A stretch of 64,000 bases of DNA from NCBI RefSeq assembly GCF_029873255.1, contig NZ_CP123622.1:62001-126000 (forward strand), read 5' to 3'. Shown here one piece after another: positions 48,304 to 57,841 of this stretch. Each line of letters opens with the position of its first letter. The stretch's first letter is position 1. The position numbers and the translations under genes were made by a program. A model generated the notes under the pieces. The model was not told where the DNA came from. It did no database searches and saw only the letters and a program-made list of their open reading frames with translations. The DNA comes from Pigmentibacter sp. JX0631 (lineage in GTDB: Bacteria > Bdellovibrionota_B > Oligoflexia > Silvanigrellales > Silvanigrellaceae).

Positions 48304-50544
48304 TCAAGCCGCTGCTTTATCTTCGGTATGACAAGCTGCATAATAAAGTTCTTTAGGCTCTAAAACTAAGACCACAGAACCATTACCCATTATACAAGCC
48401 CCAGTAAATACAGGGATATTCGCAAGGAAACCTCCTAAAGGTTTGATCATAATTTGTTCTTGCCAGTATAAAACATCAACTAAAATCCCTACTTTTAAGC
48501 CATCAATTTGCACAATCACAACAGGATTTGTTAAACCATCGTCTTTTTCTTTTTGATTTGATTGTGTATCAGAATTATCTTCATCATTTTGATTAAGGCG
48601 CTTCTTTTCTTGCTGAATAAATTTATCTAAAATAGACGCTCTTAAATTAACAACTTCATTTAGTCTTAAGAGAGGAATAACCTCCCCACGTAAGTTAATA
48701 CTTGGTTGATTATTTAAGTTAACAACATCTTTTTTCTCTGCTCTTACTGTTTCAGTAATTACTTCTTGCGGAAGAGCATAAGTTTCACCATCAACTCCAA
48801 TTAATAGAGCTTCAATTACTGCTAAACTCAATGGCAAAATAATTTTAAATTCGGTTCCTTGCCCTGGATTGGTATCAACAAATATGGAACCACTAGACTT
48901 TCTAATGTTGTTACGTACAACATCCATTCCAACACCACGGCCACTTACATCTGTAATTTCAGCTGCAGTTGAAAACCCACTATGGAAAATAAATTCAATA
49001 ATATCTTTTTTACTAAGCATGTCAGCTTGTTCTTGAGTAACAATACCTAAGTTAACAGCTTTATTTTTAACTCTATCTAAATCTATCCCGTTACCATCAT
49101 CTCTTACAACAATTTTTACGTTGTTTCCTTCGTATCCTGCTTTTAGCAATAAAGTACCAGTATCTGACTTTCCACGTTCTTTTCGTGTGTCTGAATTTTC
49201 AATGCCATGATCTATTGAGTTTCGTATTAAGTGCATAATAGGATCGGAAATTGCTTCACTTACTGTTTTATCTAACTCTGTTTCTTCACCTTCTATAACC
49301 AAATTTACTTTTTTGTTTAGTTTTTTTGCAACATCTCTTACAAGACGAGTGTATTTAGTAAAGACGCTTCCAACAGGAACCATTCGAGCGTTCATTACAC
49401 TTTCTTGTAAGCGCGCAGATAGTCTTGTTACGTGACCTGTTCCTTCCTTAAATCCTTTAGTAATTTCATTCTCAGGAAGAACTTCTTCTAATCTATTTGC
49501 TAAGTGAACAAATAAGTTTTTAACAGTGATTAACTCACCTACTAAATTCATTAATTGATCTAGTTTTTCTTTCTTTAAACGGACAAAGTCATTTGCATCG
49601 TTACCACCATGCGCAGCATCTTGTTTAGCTGCGGCAGGAGCGCCTGGCTTTCCTGCTGCTGGGGTAGCTGGTTTTGCTGCCGCTGCTGGTGTTGCTGGAG
49701 TTGCTGCTGCTGGAGTTGCTGCTGCTGCCGCTGGTGCTGCTGGTTTTGCTGCTGCTGGTGCAGAGGCAGGAGCTGCACCTCCTGCTTTATTTCCGCCGGC
49801 CATACCATCCATTTCTATTTTTACGTTACTTGAACCAATTGCAAACTCAAAAATATCTTGTACGGTTTTAAATTCAGCCATAGAAACAAAATTAAACGTA
49901 AATTCAAAGTAACAACGTTCTGGCTCAATTTCTGTTAATGCAGGAATTCTAGATGCATTTGTAAATAGAGAAAAAGTACCAGATGAAATATCACGACAAT
50001 TTAATACTAATGTTATTGGATCTATTCCTGTTAAGAAAAATTGATCCGCACCAGTAATTGAAATATGAAAAGGACATTCACCGGGTTTTATGTTTTCTTG
50101 AGTTGGAGGAGGTGCAACTTCACCTGCAGCAACTTTTTCTTGTAATTGTTCACCAGTAATTTCTTTAAAGTCACATAATTGTCTTACAATGTCTGAATTG
50201 TCAAAGGATGCTAAATTTTGTTTCTTTTGTGCTGCATCCATCATTTCTTTTAATCTATCAAAACAACGTAACAAAGCGGAAAATACTTCTTCGGTAGGGT
50301 CTAATTTACCTTCCCGCATACGATCCAAAAGGTCTTCAGCATGATGTGTTAGATCTGCAATTTCTCTTAATCCAAATACACCACTTGAGCCTTTTAAAGT
50401 ATGTACTTCTCTAAATAAATTTTTAATTATTTCTAAATCACCAGGAGTTTTTTCAAGAACGAGAATACAGCTGTCAATATGCTCAAATACTTCTCGCATT
50501 TCTTGGAAGAATATTTCCTGCATTTGTTCTTCATTATAACTCAC
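48304..50544 (-). CDS. cheA: CheA, chemotaxis histidine kinase
   Basis: 746 residues, GTG start with GAGGTG in front. HPt domain with His48 (EVHTLKGSSG), a middle region, an Ala/Pro/Lys-rich linker of about 55 residues (about 250-310), dimerisation helices, ATPase domain with N box HLIRNSIDHGIE, VVRDDGNGID and GRGVGMDVV, and a C-terminal CheW-like domain. Phosphorylates CheY and CheB. The linker is coded by long runs of GCN triplets, in contrast to the AT-rich surroundings, and could vary in length by slippage. Confidence 0.96.
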   Translation of the reverse strand: MSYNEEQMQEIFFQEMREVFEHIDSCILVLEKTPGDLEIIKNLFREVHTLKGSSGVFGLREIADLTHHAEDLLDRMREGKLDPTEEVFSALLRCFDRLKEMMDAAQKKQNLASFDNSDIVRQLCDFKEITGEQLQEKVAAGEVAPPPTQENIKPGECPFHISITGADQFFLTGIDPITLVLNCRDISSGTFSLFTNASRIPALTEIEPERCYFEFTFNFVSMAEFKTVQDIFEFAIGSSNVKIEMDGMAGGNKAGGAAPASAPAAAKPAAPAAAAATPAAATPATPAAAAKPATPAAGKPGAPAAAKQDAAHGGNDANDFVRLKKEKLDQLMNLVGELITVKNLFVHLANRLEEVLPENEITKGFKEGTGHVTRLSARLQESVMNARMVPVGSVFTKYTRLVRDVAKKLNKKVNLVIEGEETELDKTVSEAISDPIMHLIRNSIDHGIENSDTRKERGKSDTGTLLLKAGYEGNNVKIVVRDDGNGIDLDRVKNKAVNLGIVTQEQADMLSKKDIIEFIFHSGFSTAAEITDVSGRGVGMDVVRNNIRKSSGSIFVDTNPGQGTEFKIILPLSLAVIEALLIGVDGETYALPQEVITETVRAEKKDVVNLNNQPSINLRGEVIPLLRLNEVVNLRASILDKFIQQEKKRLNQNDEDNSDTQSNQKEKDDGLTNPVVIVQIDGLKVGILVDVLYWQEQIMIKPLGGFLANIPVFTGACIMGNGSVVLVLEPKELYYAACHTEDKAAA

Positions 50545-50586
50545 AGCTTAGCACCTCATCTCCTGATAAAAGTTAGCTACACTCCC

Positions 50587-50895
50587 TTATGCAGCTTTTG
50601 GAAAAGTATCAGCAGGCATTCCAAATAAATCCAGTAATGAATCAAATGTTTGCGTACTGACTTTTAATTTTAAATTTCCTTTACCATTTTTAATTAGCAA
50701 TTTTAGAGATATTAATAATTGTAATACTGCGGCATCTATTGCCTCAACAGCGGATAAATCTAGAAAAAAATCTGCATCTTTTTTCGTTTCTTTATTATAT
50801 GCTTCGAGTAATTTATTTTTCAATTCTGAAACTTTATATATTGTCAGTTTCCCTGAAAGTTTAAATGTATTATTTTCAAAAGTAAGAATCGTCAT
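50587..50895 (-). CDS. STAS-domain protein in the chemotaxis operon
   Basis: 102 residues of one STAS fold: LSGKLTIYKVSELKNKL then DFFLDLSAVEAIDAAVLQLLISLK, where anti-anti-sigma factors carry the phosphorylatable Ser. Here the position reads DAAVLQ, so the acceptor Ser/Thr is replaced by Ala. Single STAS proteins occur in several chemotaxis operons; their function is unclear. Sits between cheW and cheA with short gaps, clearly cotranscribed. Confidence 0.82.
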   Translation of the reverse strand: MTILTFENNTFKLSGKLTIYKVSELKNKLLEAYNKETKKDADFFLDLSAVEAIDAAVLQLLISLKLLIKNGKGNLKLKVSTQTFDSLLDLFGMPADTFPKAA

Positions 50896-50907
50896 ATACC
50901 CCTCAAA

Positions 50908-51474
50908 TTATGCAGCATTTGATTTCTCATTTTGCGCACTAAACTCAGAATAAATCGCTCCACAATCAAGCCATAATATATTTCTATGTTTATGCGGTTT
51001 TATAATTCCTTTCAGAAACTTTGAGCGTTCCCCTGCAACAATGTCTGGTGTTGCTTGAACTGCTTCTTTTTCCACTTCAATAACTTCACTAACAGAATCA
51101 ACAATAATTGCAGCTAAAACGTTTTTATCATCGAGAACAATAATTCTGCTTCTTTCAGAAATTGGTAAATTATCAAGCCCCATTATTTTGTGAAAATTGA
51201 CAATTTGTAAGATATCTCCGCGTAAATTTGCAACACCTTCAACAAAATTTGGTGCTTTTGAAACTCTTGTTACCAATGGTACTTTCACAATCTCTTTAAC
51301 TCGTTCTATTTCAATTACGAATTCTTCTTCATTTAATTTAAAACCAATTAATTTATATGTTTCAATTTTAGGAGTGATTCTTTTTCTTACACCAGAAGTA
51401 TCATGCTTTAATTTATATAAAGCATCTAATTTAGCACCACCACCACTTTTTCCAGAAGCTCCAGCATCAGACAT
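50908..51474 (-). CDS. cheW: CheW, receptor-kinase coupling protein
   Basis: 188 residues. CheW core about 38-175 (YKLIGFKLNEEEFVIEIERV, VANLRGDILQIVNFHKIMGL, VDSVSEVIEVE). An extra N-terminal segment of about 35 residues, Gly/Ser/Lys-rich, precedes the fold. Joins CheA to receptors. AAAGG in front of ATG. Second gene of the operon after cheY. Confidence 0.93.
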   Translation of the reverse strand: MSDAGASGKSGGGAKLDALYKLKHDTSGVRKRITPKIETYKLIGFKLNEEEFVIEIERVKEIVKVPLVTRVSKAPNFVEGVANLRGDILQIVNFHKIMGLDNLPISERSRIIVLDDKNVLAAIIVDSVSEVIEVEKEAVQATPDIVAGERSKFLKGIIKPHKHRNILWLDCGAIYSEFSAQNEKSNAA

Positions 51475-51492
51475 ACAAACAACCTTTCAACG

Positions 51493-51861
51493 TTATCGTG
51501 CGAGTTTTTTAACAGCACCTACAAGCTGTTCAGGATTAAAGGGTTTAACTAGCCAACCACTAGCACCCGCTTTTTTTGCCCGTTCAACTTTATCGCCACT
51601 ACTTTCAGTAGTGAGCATGATAATTGGAATAAACTTAAACTGCTCAATTTTCCGGATGGCCTCAATCATTTCAAGTCCGCCCATATTTGGCATGTTCACA
51701 TCAGAAATAATCATGCTGATATCTGGTGTGCCTTGTAGTTTATTAATTCCGTCTTGACCGTCTTCAGCCTCTACAACTTCGAAACCTTCCTTAGACAAGG
51801 TAAAGCCCACCTGCTGCCGAATCGTGCGAGAGTCATCAACGATGAGTATTTTCTTGGCCAT
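51493..51861 (-). CDS. cheY: CheY-like response regulator
   Basis: 122 residues from ATG 51861. GGAGG stands seven bases before it, while the in-frame ATG two codons earlier touches the GGAGG. Single receiver domain: acidic pair Asp9-Asp10, phospho-acceptor Asp54 (ISDVNMPNMGG), Thr in MLTTESSG and Lys in LVKPFN. Carries the signal from CheA to the flagellar switch or another output. First gene of the leftward che operon, so the promoter lies in 51862-52007. Confidence 0.94.
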   Translation of the reverse strand: MAKKILIVDDSRTIRQQVGFTLSKEGFEVVEAEDGQDGINKLQGTPDISMIISDVNMPNMGGLEMIEAIRKIEQFKFIPIIMLTTESSGDKVERAKKAGASGWLVKPFNPEQLVGAVKKLAR

Positions 51862-52007
51862 TACCATCCTCCCTGTTGCAGATTCGTTATCGTCATCTTT
51901 TTTTCTGAGTTAAGAGTTTTTATTCTTAAAATTACTGTGCAAAAAGTATGGCATCTCAACAAATTTTGTTGCAAGGTATTTTTTTTACTTCGAAGGAGCT
52001 CATCACT

Positions 52008-52352
52008 ATGGCTAATGATAAAAAAGTCCATAATTTTACTGAAAAACTTTCAAGCGAACAGAAAGCCAAGTTGAAGGGTTTAGCTCATCATATTAAACCC
52101 GTAGTCCAAGTAGGTTCCCAAGGATTTTCCGAAAATGTATTGAAAGAAATAAATTTAGCTTTGGACAAACATGAATTAATTAAAGTGCAACTACCAAGTA
52201 ACAGCGATGCCTCAACCAAAAAAAACGAACAAACTGAATTGGAAAATGTGCTTCAAAATTTCTCTCATGTTATAGGAAGGATTGGAAGAAGTGTCATCCT
52301 GTATAAGGAAAAGGACCCGAAAGATGCCAAAATAGTCCTAAAAAAACTTTAA
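52008..52352 (+). CDS. yhbY: YhbY-family RNA-binding protein (CRM domain)
   Basis: 114 residues from ATG 52008 behind AAGGAG; earlier in-frame starts have no such signal. CRM fold: LKGLAHHIKPVVQVGSQG with the GxxG loop near residues 30-47, LIKVQLP, and IGRSVILYKEKD. Binds pre-50S ribosomal particles. Followed after nine bases by folE, in one operon. Confidence 0.9.
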   Translation: MANDKKVHNFTEKLSSEQKAKLKGLAHHIKPVVQVGSQGFSENVLKEINLALDKHELIKVQLPSNSDASTKKNEQTELENVLQNFSHVIGRIGRSVILYKEKDPKDAKIVLKKL

Positions 52353-52361
52353 GGAGTAAAA

Positions 52362-52958
52362 ATGAGTCCCTATTTTAAAAAAGCTGTAAGTGCAAACAAC
52401 ATTAGTGCTGAAAAAGCTACGGAGGCTGTTCGTATTTTGCTCCAGTATATTGGGGAAGATCCTAACAGAGAAGGTCTAAAAGAAACCCCTGATCGTTTTT
52501 GTCGAGCACTTTTAGAAATGACTGAAGGCTATTCTATTCAACCTGAAGAAATATTATCAACAACCTTTGAAACCGACTCAGATGAAATGGTATTAGTGCG
52601 CAATATTGAATTTAACTCAATGTGTGAACATCACTTACTAAGTTTTTCTGGTGTGGCTCATATTGCTTATATTCCAAGTAACGGCAGAATTGTTGGCCTC
52701 TCAAAATTAGCTCGCATAGTAGATGTCTACGCCCAAAGACTACAAGTACAAGAAAGACTTACTCAACAAGTAGCTAATGCTATTAATAAATATTTAAAAC
52801 CTCAAGGGGTTGCTGTCGTATTTGAAGGACAACACAGCTGTATGTGTGTTAGAGGAGTAAAAAAACAAAGCTCCCATATGATCACAAGTGCAATGCATGG
52901 TCAATTTCGTGATTCTCTAGCTTCCCGAAATGAATTTATGTCTTTAATTCAAAAATAA
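52362..52958 (+). CDS. folE: FolE, GTP cyclohydrolase I
   Basis: 198 residues, AAGGAG just upstream. [21 protein letters not shown], zinc and active-site segments MCEHHLLSF and [11 protein letters not shown], and [20 protein letters not shown] are intact. Converts GTP to 7,8-dihydroneopterin triphosphate, the first step to folate and, in many bacteria, queuosine. Confidence 0.96.
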   Translation: MSPYFKKAVSANNISAEKATEAVRILLQYIGEDPNREGLKETPDRFCRALLEMTEGYSIQPEEILSTTFETDSDEMVLVRNIEFNSMCEHHLLSFSGVAHIAYIPSNGRIVGLSKLARIVDVYAQRLQVQERLTQQVANAINKYLKPQGVAVVFEGQHSCMCVRGVKKQSSHMITSAMHGQFRDSLASRNEFMSLIQK

Positions 52959-53040
52959 TATTGATATTCTTGACTTTTTTCTCTTCCATTATTAACAACA
53001 AACAAGCTTTGTTTATTAAAAGAATTCTGGAGGAAAAAAT

Positions 53041-54672
53041 ATGCTCAATCAATTTAAAAAAATATTTGTGTTCGCATCACTTAGTTCCGGATTTCAATTC
53101 AATTCTTATTCAGCAATCGTTCCTCCAGGTACAAAACTTTCTTCCGTTCAGGTATTAAACAAGGACAATTCTAGCGAACCTTCCTCATTAGATCCCTCAC
53201 ACTGTAGGGATAATTTGGGAGCAAATATTATTTTTGATTTATTTGAAGGTTTAGTGATTGATGATGCGAATGGAGTAATTGTACCTGCTGGTGCCATTGA
53301 TTGGAAAGTTAGTGCTGATGGATTAAAATACACTTTTTATCTTAGAAAAAATGCTAAATGGTCAGATGGTTCACCCGTTACAGCTAATGACTTTGTTTAT
53401 AGTTTTAGACGTTTTGTAGATCCTAAAACGGCTGCAGAAATGGCTTATCTTGCTTCTGTGATAAAAAATGCACAAAACATCAATGAGGGTAAACAAAAAC
53501 CAGAAACTCTTGGTGTCAAAGCCATCGATCAGTATACCTTGGAGATAACCTTAGAAACTCCCGTAAAATATTTTTTAAGTTTACTTACTGGATCAAATTT
53601 TGTTCCACTAAAAAAAGAAATTATAGAAAAATATAAAAACAATTGGACCAATCCAAATAAAATGGTCAGTAACGGAGCTTATAAACTAACTGCATGGAAC
53701 GTTGGTGAGAAAACTACATTAGAAAAAAACTCTCATTATTGGGATAGCAAAAATACAATTATAAAACAGGTTAATAATTTCGTAGTACAAGATAAAACAG
53801 CTTCACTTAGAATGTATGAAGCAGGCCAATTAGACTGGACTTATGGAGTCCCGCCCGGTATGTTTCAAAATTTAAAAATTAAATATCCTAAAGAGATGCG
53901 CAGCTATCCATCCTTAAGTGTAGGTTATTTAACTTTTAATACAACAAAACCTCCATTTGATAATAAAAAGTTAAGAGAAGCTCTTTCTATTATTATAAAT
54001 CGTGAACATTTTACAAAATTTATTTCTGGGAAAAATGAAAGACCAATTTTTGATTTTCCACCATATGGAATTGCAAATTATAACCAATTTGTTCCTGCAT
54101 GGGCAAATTTTTCTGAACAACAAGTCAAGGAAAAAGCTAAAAAATTATATCAAGAAGCCGGTTATTCAAAAGACAAACCTGCAGTGATAAAATTTACTTA
54201 TAGCACTAACGAAACAGATAAAAAATATGCAACAGCATTAGCCTCTATTTGGAATAAAGAACTAGGTGTAAAAACAGAAATGTTTAGTGAAGAATGGAAA
54301 ATTCACTTAGCTAATTTATCAAACAAAAATTTTGAAATAACACTTCAATTATGGAGTGCCGATTACAATGACGCGCAAAACTTTTTAGGTTTACTTGAAA
54401 GTAACAACGTACAAAATGTTGGTGGCTTTAAAAATGCGAAATTTGATGCAATTATGCACCAAGCTGAAAAAGAAAGTGATCAAAACAAAAGAAAAAAATT
54501 ACTAGAAGAAGCAAGTAAAGTAGCTATGGATGAGTTTCCTGTTTCACCAATTTACTCTAGCACTAACAGCAGATTGATAAAAAATTATGTTCAAGGAGCA
54601 AATTTTCATAATCCGCAAGATAATTACAGAAGTAAAGAATTTTATATTGTTGAGCATGATAAAAAAAGTTAA
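53041..54672 (+). CDS. OppA-like oligopeptide-binding protein (SBP family 5)
   Basis: 543 residues with signal peptide about 1-24 and no lipobox. Family 5 signatures: EPSSLDPSHCRDN, LYEGL-equivalent DLFEGLVIDD, KNAKWSDGSPVTANDFVYSF, and NRFIKN-type end RLIKNYVQGANFHNP. Periplasmic receptor for peptide uptake. GGAGG eight bases before ATG. The opp permease and ATPase genes are not adjacent. Converges on dapF with one base between; murein-peptide recycling is possible but not shown. Confidence 0.93.
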   Translation: MLNQFKKIFVFASLSSGFQFNSYSAIVPPGTKLSSVQVLNKDNSSEPSSLDPSHCRDNLGANIIFDLFEGLVIDDANGVIVPAGAIDWKVSADGLKYTFYLRKNAKWSDGSPVTANDFVYSFRRFVDPKTAAEMAYLASVIKNAQNINEGKQKPETLGVKAIDQYTLEITLETPVKYFLSLLTGSNFVPLKKEIIEKYKNNWTNPNKMVSNGAYKLTAWNVGEKTTLEKNSHYWDSKNTIIKQVNNFVVQDKTASLRMYEAGQLDWTYGVPPGMFQNLKIKYPKEMRSYPSLSVGYLTFNTTKPPFDNKKLREALSIIINREHFTKFISGKNERPIFDFPPYGIANYNQFVPAWANFSEQQVKEKAKKLYQEAGYSKDKPAVIKFTYSTNETDKKYATALASIWNKELGVKTEMFSEEWKIHLANLSNKNFEITLQLWSADYNDAQNFLGLLESNNVQNVGGFKNAKFDAIMHQAEKESDQNKRKKLLEEASKVAMDEFPVSPIYSSTNSRLIKNYVQGANFHNPQDNYRSKEFYIVEHDKKS

Positions 54673-54673
54673 C

Positions 54674-55627
54674 TTAAATTGTTCCGTTATAAACAAATTC
54701 TGCTGGCCCAATTAAAAGTCTTTGTTCAGAAAATTGAGGGATAGACATTTGAGAAGAAATTTGGATTAAACCTCCTGGCATTTTTAAAGAAACAAGCTCA
54801 GTATTCTTCTCAATTTTTCCTAATTTTTCTAGAGCTATTCTTGCAGCAACACCGCCTGAACCACAACATTGAGTCAATCCAGCTCCACGCTCATAGACAA
54901 CTAAACTATACTCATTGTTTGGTTTTTGCCAAAGCATTCCAATATTGGCTTTTGGAACAGAATAATTAACTACATTTTCGCGCAAAGAATTTTGTGCGAA
55001 TTCTCCAAATTGAACAAATTCTTTGTTACTAAATTTGTCGAAATCTTGAGATAAAAATACCCAATGGGGGTTCGCAAGCTGCACAAAGATAGGATCAGCC
55101 TCTAATGCAATTTGTATACTATTATTTTTCGTAAATTTTGTTTCTGTAACAATTTGTTCTTTTCCCATTCCCACTTGAACATTTGCAACTTTGTTGGAAT
55201 TTGAAAATTGAGCCGATTTTAAAATGGCAAAAGGTTGAGTTAGTTGGAGGAATTTGACCTCAGAAAAATTTTCAAGACATGTTGGATAAATATAATTTAC
55301 GGGAAACAATATGTTTCCATTCCAGATTTCATCTTTAATTAATTTTAATCCAAGACAACGTAATGCATTCCCACAAGTTTCTGGAATGCTGCCGTCAGAA
55401 TTGATAATTAGAATTTCAATTTTATTTAAAGAATTTGTATTTGATAAAAATTTATAAAAAACAATTCCATCAGCTCCAATTCCTGTATTTCTGTTACAGA
55501 AGCGAAAGGCAAAGTTTTTTAAATCTTCTAAATTACTAAATGAGGAAAGAACATCATGCGCAATAAAAATGAAATCGTTTCCTGCTCCATGATATTTTTC
55601 AAACGTAATATTTTCATGAAAACTCAT
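54674..55627 (-). CDS. dapF: DapF, diaminopimelate epimerase
   Basis: 317 residues from ATG 55627 (AGGA six bases upstream), about 40 longer than E. coli DapF. FEKYHGAGNDFIFI start, first catalytic Cys in PETCGNALRC and second in LTQCCGSGG. Converts LL- to meso-diaminopimelate for lysine and peptidoglycan. Small changes from consensus (CGNALRC for CGNGxRC, CCGSGG for ACGTG) are noted, but both cysteines remain. Confidence 0.93.
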   Translation of the reverse strand: MSFHENITFEKYHGAGNDFIFIAHDVLSSFSNLEDLKNFAFRFCNRNTGIGADGIVFYKFLSNTNSLNKIEILIINSDGSIPETCGNALRCLGLKLIKDEIWNGNILFPVNYIYPTCLENFSEVKFLQLTQPFAILKSAQFSNSNKVANVQVGMGKEQIVTETKFTKNNSIQIALEADPIFVQLANPHWVFLSQDFDKFSNKEFVQFGEFAQNSLRENVVNYSVPKANIGMLWQKPNNEYSLVVYERGAGLTQCCGSGGVAARIALEKLGKIEKNTELVSLKMPGGLIQISSQMSIPQFSEQRLLIGPAEFVYNGTI

Positions 55628-55665
55628 ATTAAATCCTAATAAGCAGAGAAACAAATATTAAAAAT

Positions 55666-55947
55666 TTATTCGGACACTTCTATAGTAACATCACCTAAAA
55701 CTTTACATTGGCAAGCCAAACGTTCATCTTCTCTTGCCGCCATAGTTTCCAGAAAGTCCTTTTCATGATCTTCCATTTTGCTTAAATTCGAAGGATTATC
55801 AACTACTTTTATCATGCAAGCACCACAAGCACCGTCACGGCATCCAAATAAAATACTTGTTTCTTCATTTTCACAAACATCGATAATAGATGCTCCTACT
55901 TCAACATTTATATTTTTTTTATCTGTTTTTATTGAGAGAATTGGCAT
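55666..55947 (-). CDS. Plant-type [2Fe-2S] ferredoxin
   Basis: 93 residues from ATG 55947 behind AGGAAGG; the upstream extension is unnecessary. Cluster ligands in CRDGACGACMIKV and the fourth Cys in RLACQCKV (two candidates there). Fold strands INVEVGASIIDVCEN precede it. Electron carrier; its partner is not evident. Upstream of dapF on the same strand, 38-base gap. Confidence 0.9.
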   Translation of the reverse strand: MPILSIKTDKKNINVEVGASIIDVCENEETSILFGCRDGACGACMIKVVDNPSNLSKMEDHEKDFLETMAAREDERLACQCKVLGDVTIEVSE

Positions 55948-56102
55948 TTTTTTTTCCTTCCTAAAACTATCCTTAACTGGACGTTCCAAATACTCCTATA
56001 TGAGTTCCCTGGTGATAGCAATATTTAGTTTTTTAACAACTTTCCGATATATATAAAAGGAATGCTTGAAGTTATCACCCTATTATTTCATAGAAAGATA
56101 CT

Positions 56103-56909
56103 ATGGGAATTCCAAGAAACATTCAATCTTTTTTAAAACCCTCTGCAGGCTCCCTTTCGCCAATGCAGAGACTTTGCCGTGTTATGAAGGGACCTGGTTG
56201 TTATGTATGTGGTTTATGTGGAAAAAGATTTACAAATCCTAACGATGCCTGGAAATGTTTAACAAATAATGCCTTAAATATTCAGTCCTTACCTGTCATT
56301 GCAACAAAAAATAATACCCAAACTTACATGTGTTTATTATGCGGTAAAACATATACAAATCAAGAAGATACCGCTCTATGTGTGATTCGCGATCTGCAAG
56401 TCAGTCGTTTTCCAAAAGTATTAGGAGATCATTTACACAATTTGTTTTCAGGTTTAGCTGAGAAAGCTGAGAAAACAAAGCGTGATAAATTAACATCGAG
56501 GCAAGGAACAATAGGTTCTTCAATCCCAAAAAATTCAGTAGCATATAGAGCTCCATTACGAGCAGTACCAAATCAGCCTGAAGATTCAGAAAATGTAGAC
56601 ACAACACCTGATGATATAAATGTTGAATCCTCAGAGTCAGATGTTATGCAGGCTCAAGCTGAACCGGCTGTAGAACCACCACCAATGGAAGAAGAATCGG
56701 TAAGCACGGGCGACCCTATGGATCATGAATCGGATATAAAACAAACGCCAAAAGAAATTGAAAAACCAGTATTGTATAGAAAACCAAATCAAAAACCGTT
56801 CTCCCGTGAAAACGCTCAATATCGCTGTTCAGTATGTAATGAGAAATTTTTTACCAAAATGGAAGTTGAAACTCACTTCTTGGAACACCCTCTAGTTGAA
56901 GATGTCTAG
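56103..56909 (+). CDS. Zinc-finger protein with C2H2-type finger
   Basis: 268 residues. The C-terminal YRCSVCNEKFFTKMEVETHF plus EH fits a classical eukaryote-type C2H2 finger exactly (C-x2-C-x12-H-x3-H, about residues 240-262). Two earlier related units, YVCGLCGKRFTNPNDAWKC (about 34-52) and YMCLLCGKTYTNQEDTALC, have a third Cys in place of the first His. The middle, about 150-235, is acidic and Pro/Glu-rich and likely disordered. Probably nucleic-acid- or protein-binding in the cytosol; no signal peptide. No operon partner is clear. Confidence 0.7.
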   Translation: MGIPRNIQSFLKPSAGSLSPMQRLCRVMKGPGCYVCGLCGKRFTNPNDAWKCLTNNALNIQSLPVIATKNNTQTYMCLLCGKTYTNQEDTALCVIRDLQVSRFPKVLGDHLHNLFSGLAEKAEKTKRDKLTSRQGTIGSSIPKNSVAYRAPLRAVPNQPEDSENVDTTPDDINVESSESDVMQAQAEPAVEPPPMEEESVSTGDPMDHESDIKQTPKEIEKPVLYRKPNQKPFSRENAQYRCSVCNEKFFTKMEVETHFLEHPLVEDV

Positions 56910-56975
56910 ACTTAATAACAAATTATAGTTAGGCTAAGATGGCTTTGGCAGTCATTTTAACTTGGGGCCTTTCTA

Positions 56976-57836
56976 ATGTTATTAACCTTATTTTTAAATA
57001 TAATTTCTTTTTTGTTTTATACTTTAGGACATAGAGGAATTGCTATTTTTGCTTTTTTTCTTGGCATACTTTCCTTTGACATTTTGCGTATTAGAAGAAA
57101 AGTTATTTTAAAAAATCTGTCGATTGCTTTTGGAGATGAAAAAACATTAGAAGAAAAAATAAAATTAGGTAGGAAATCTACGATAAATTTTTTCCGCACC
57201 GCAATTGAATTACTTGCAGCTAATAGGTTATTCAAAAAAACCAATTATATATTTAAAAACAAAGAATATATGGAAGACCTTATAGCAAGAGGTCAAGGCG
57301 TATACGCAATTTGTATCCATATGGGAAATTGGGAATATCTTTGTCATATCAGCGCAAAAAATTTAGTTCCTATTCATGTTGTTGTTAAGCCTATTGGTAA
57401 AGGAAACTTGGCAAAATGGTTTGAAAATATGCGCTCAGAAGTTGGTTTTCATTTAATTGAACGTAATGGAAACTTATCTACTACAACACAAATATTTAAT
57501 GCCTTAAATAAAAAAGAAATTATTGGTTTTATAGTTGACCAAAAGCGCCCGAGAGGAGAAATGTTACCTTTTTTTGGGAAAAATGCTTCTACTAATAATA
57601 GTTTAGCAAAGCTTTGGCTACGAAGAAATGCTCCAGTTATTCCGGCGATAATAAAACGAATTAACATCAATACCCATGAAATTATTTTCTTTCCAGAATT
57701 TCAAATGACTCAAGATAAAAACAAATCTTTTCAAGAAAATGTAACAGAAAATACTGTTCGTATAAATTCACAAGTAGAACAAATGATTCGTTTAAATCCT
57801 GAAGAATATTTTTGGATGCACAATCGTTGGGGATAG
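56976..57836 (+). CDS. LpxL/HtrB-family lysophospholipid or lipid A acyltransferase
   Basis: 286 residues with an N-terminal membrane segment (about 1-28). The catalytic H-x4-E motif is HMGNWE (about 111-116), with FVDQK-type region GFIVDQKRPRGEMLPFFGK and RRNAPVIPAIIKR further on, and a final EEYFWMHNRWG as in LpxL. Adds acyl chains to lipid A at the inner membrane. A small gene follows five bases later. Confidence 0.88.
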   Translation: MLLTLFLNIISFLFYTLGHRGIAIFAFFLGILSFDILRIRRKVILKNLSIAFGDEKTLEEKIKLGRKSTINFFRTAIELLAANRLFKKTNYIFKNKEYMEDLIARGQGVYAICIHMGNWEYLCHISAKNLVPIHVVVKPIGKGNLAKWFENMRSEVGFHLIERNGNLSTTTQIFNALNKKEIIGFIVDQKRPRGEMLPFFGKNASTNNSLAKLWLRRNAPVIPAIIKRININTHEIIFFPEFQMTQDKNKSFQENVTENTVRINSQVEQMIRLNPEEYFWMHNRWG

Positions 57837-57841
57837 AAAGT

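Noticed and set aside
49575-49871. ORFs on both strands in the CheA linker rich in Gln, Leu or Cys
   Set aside because: They are shadows of the GCN-triplet linker of cheA.
56939-57034. 31-codon ORF overlapping the start of the acyltransferase
   Set aside because: Weak ribosome-binding site and overlap with a well supported gene.
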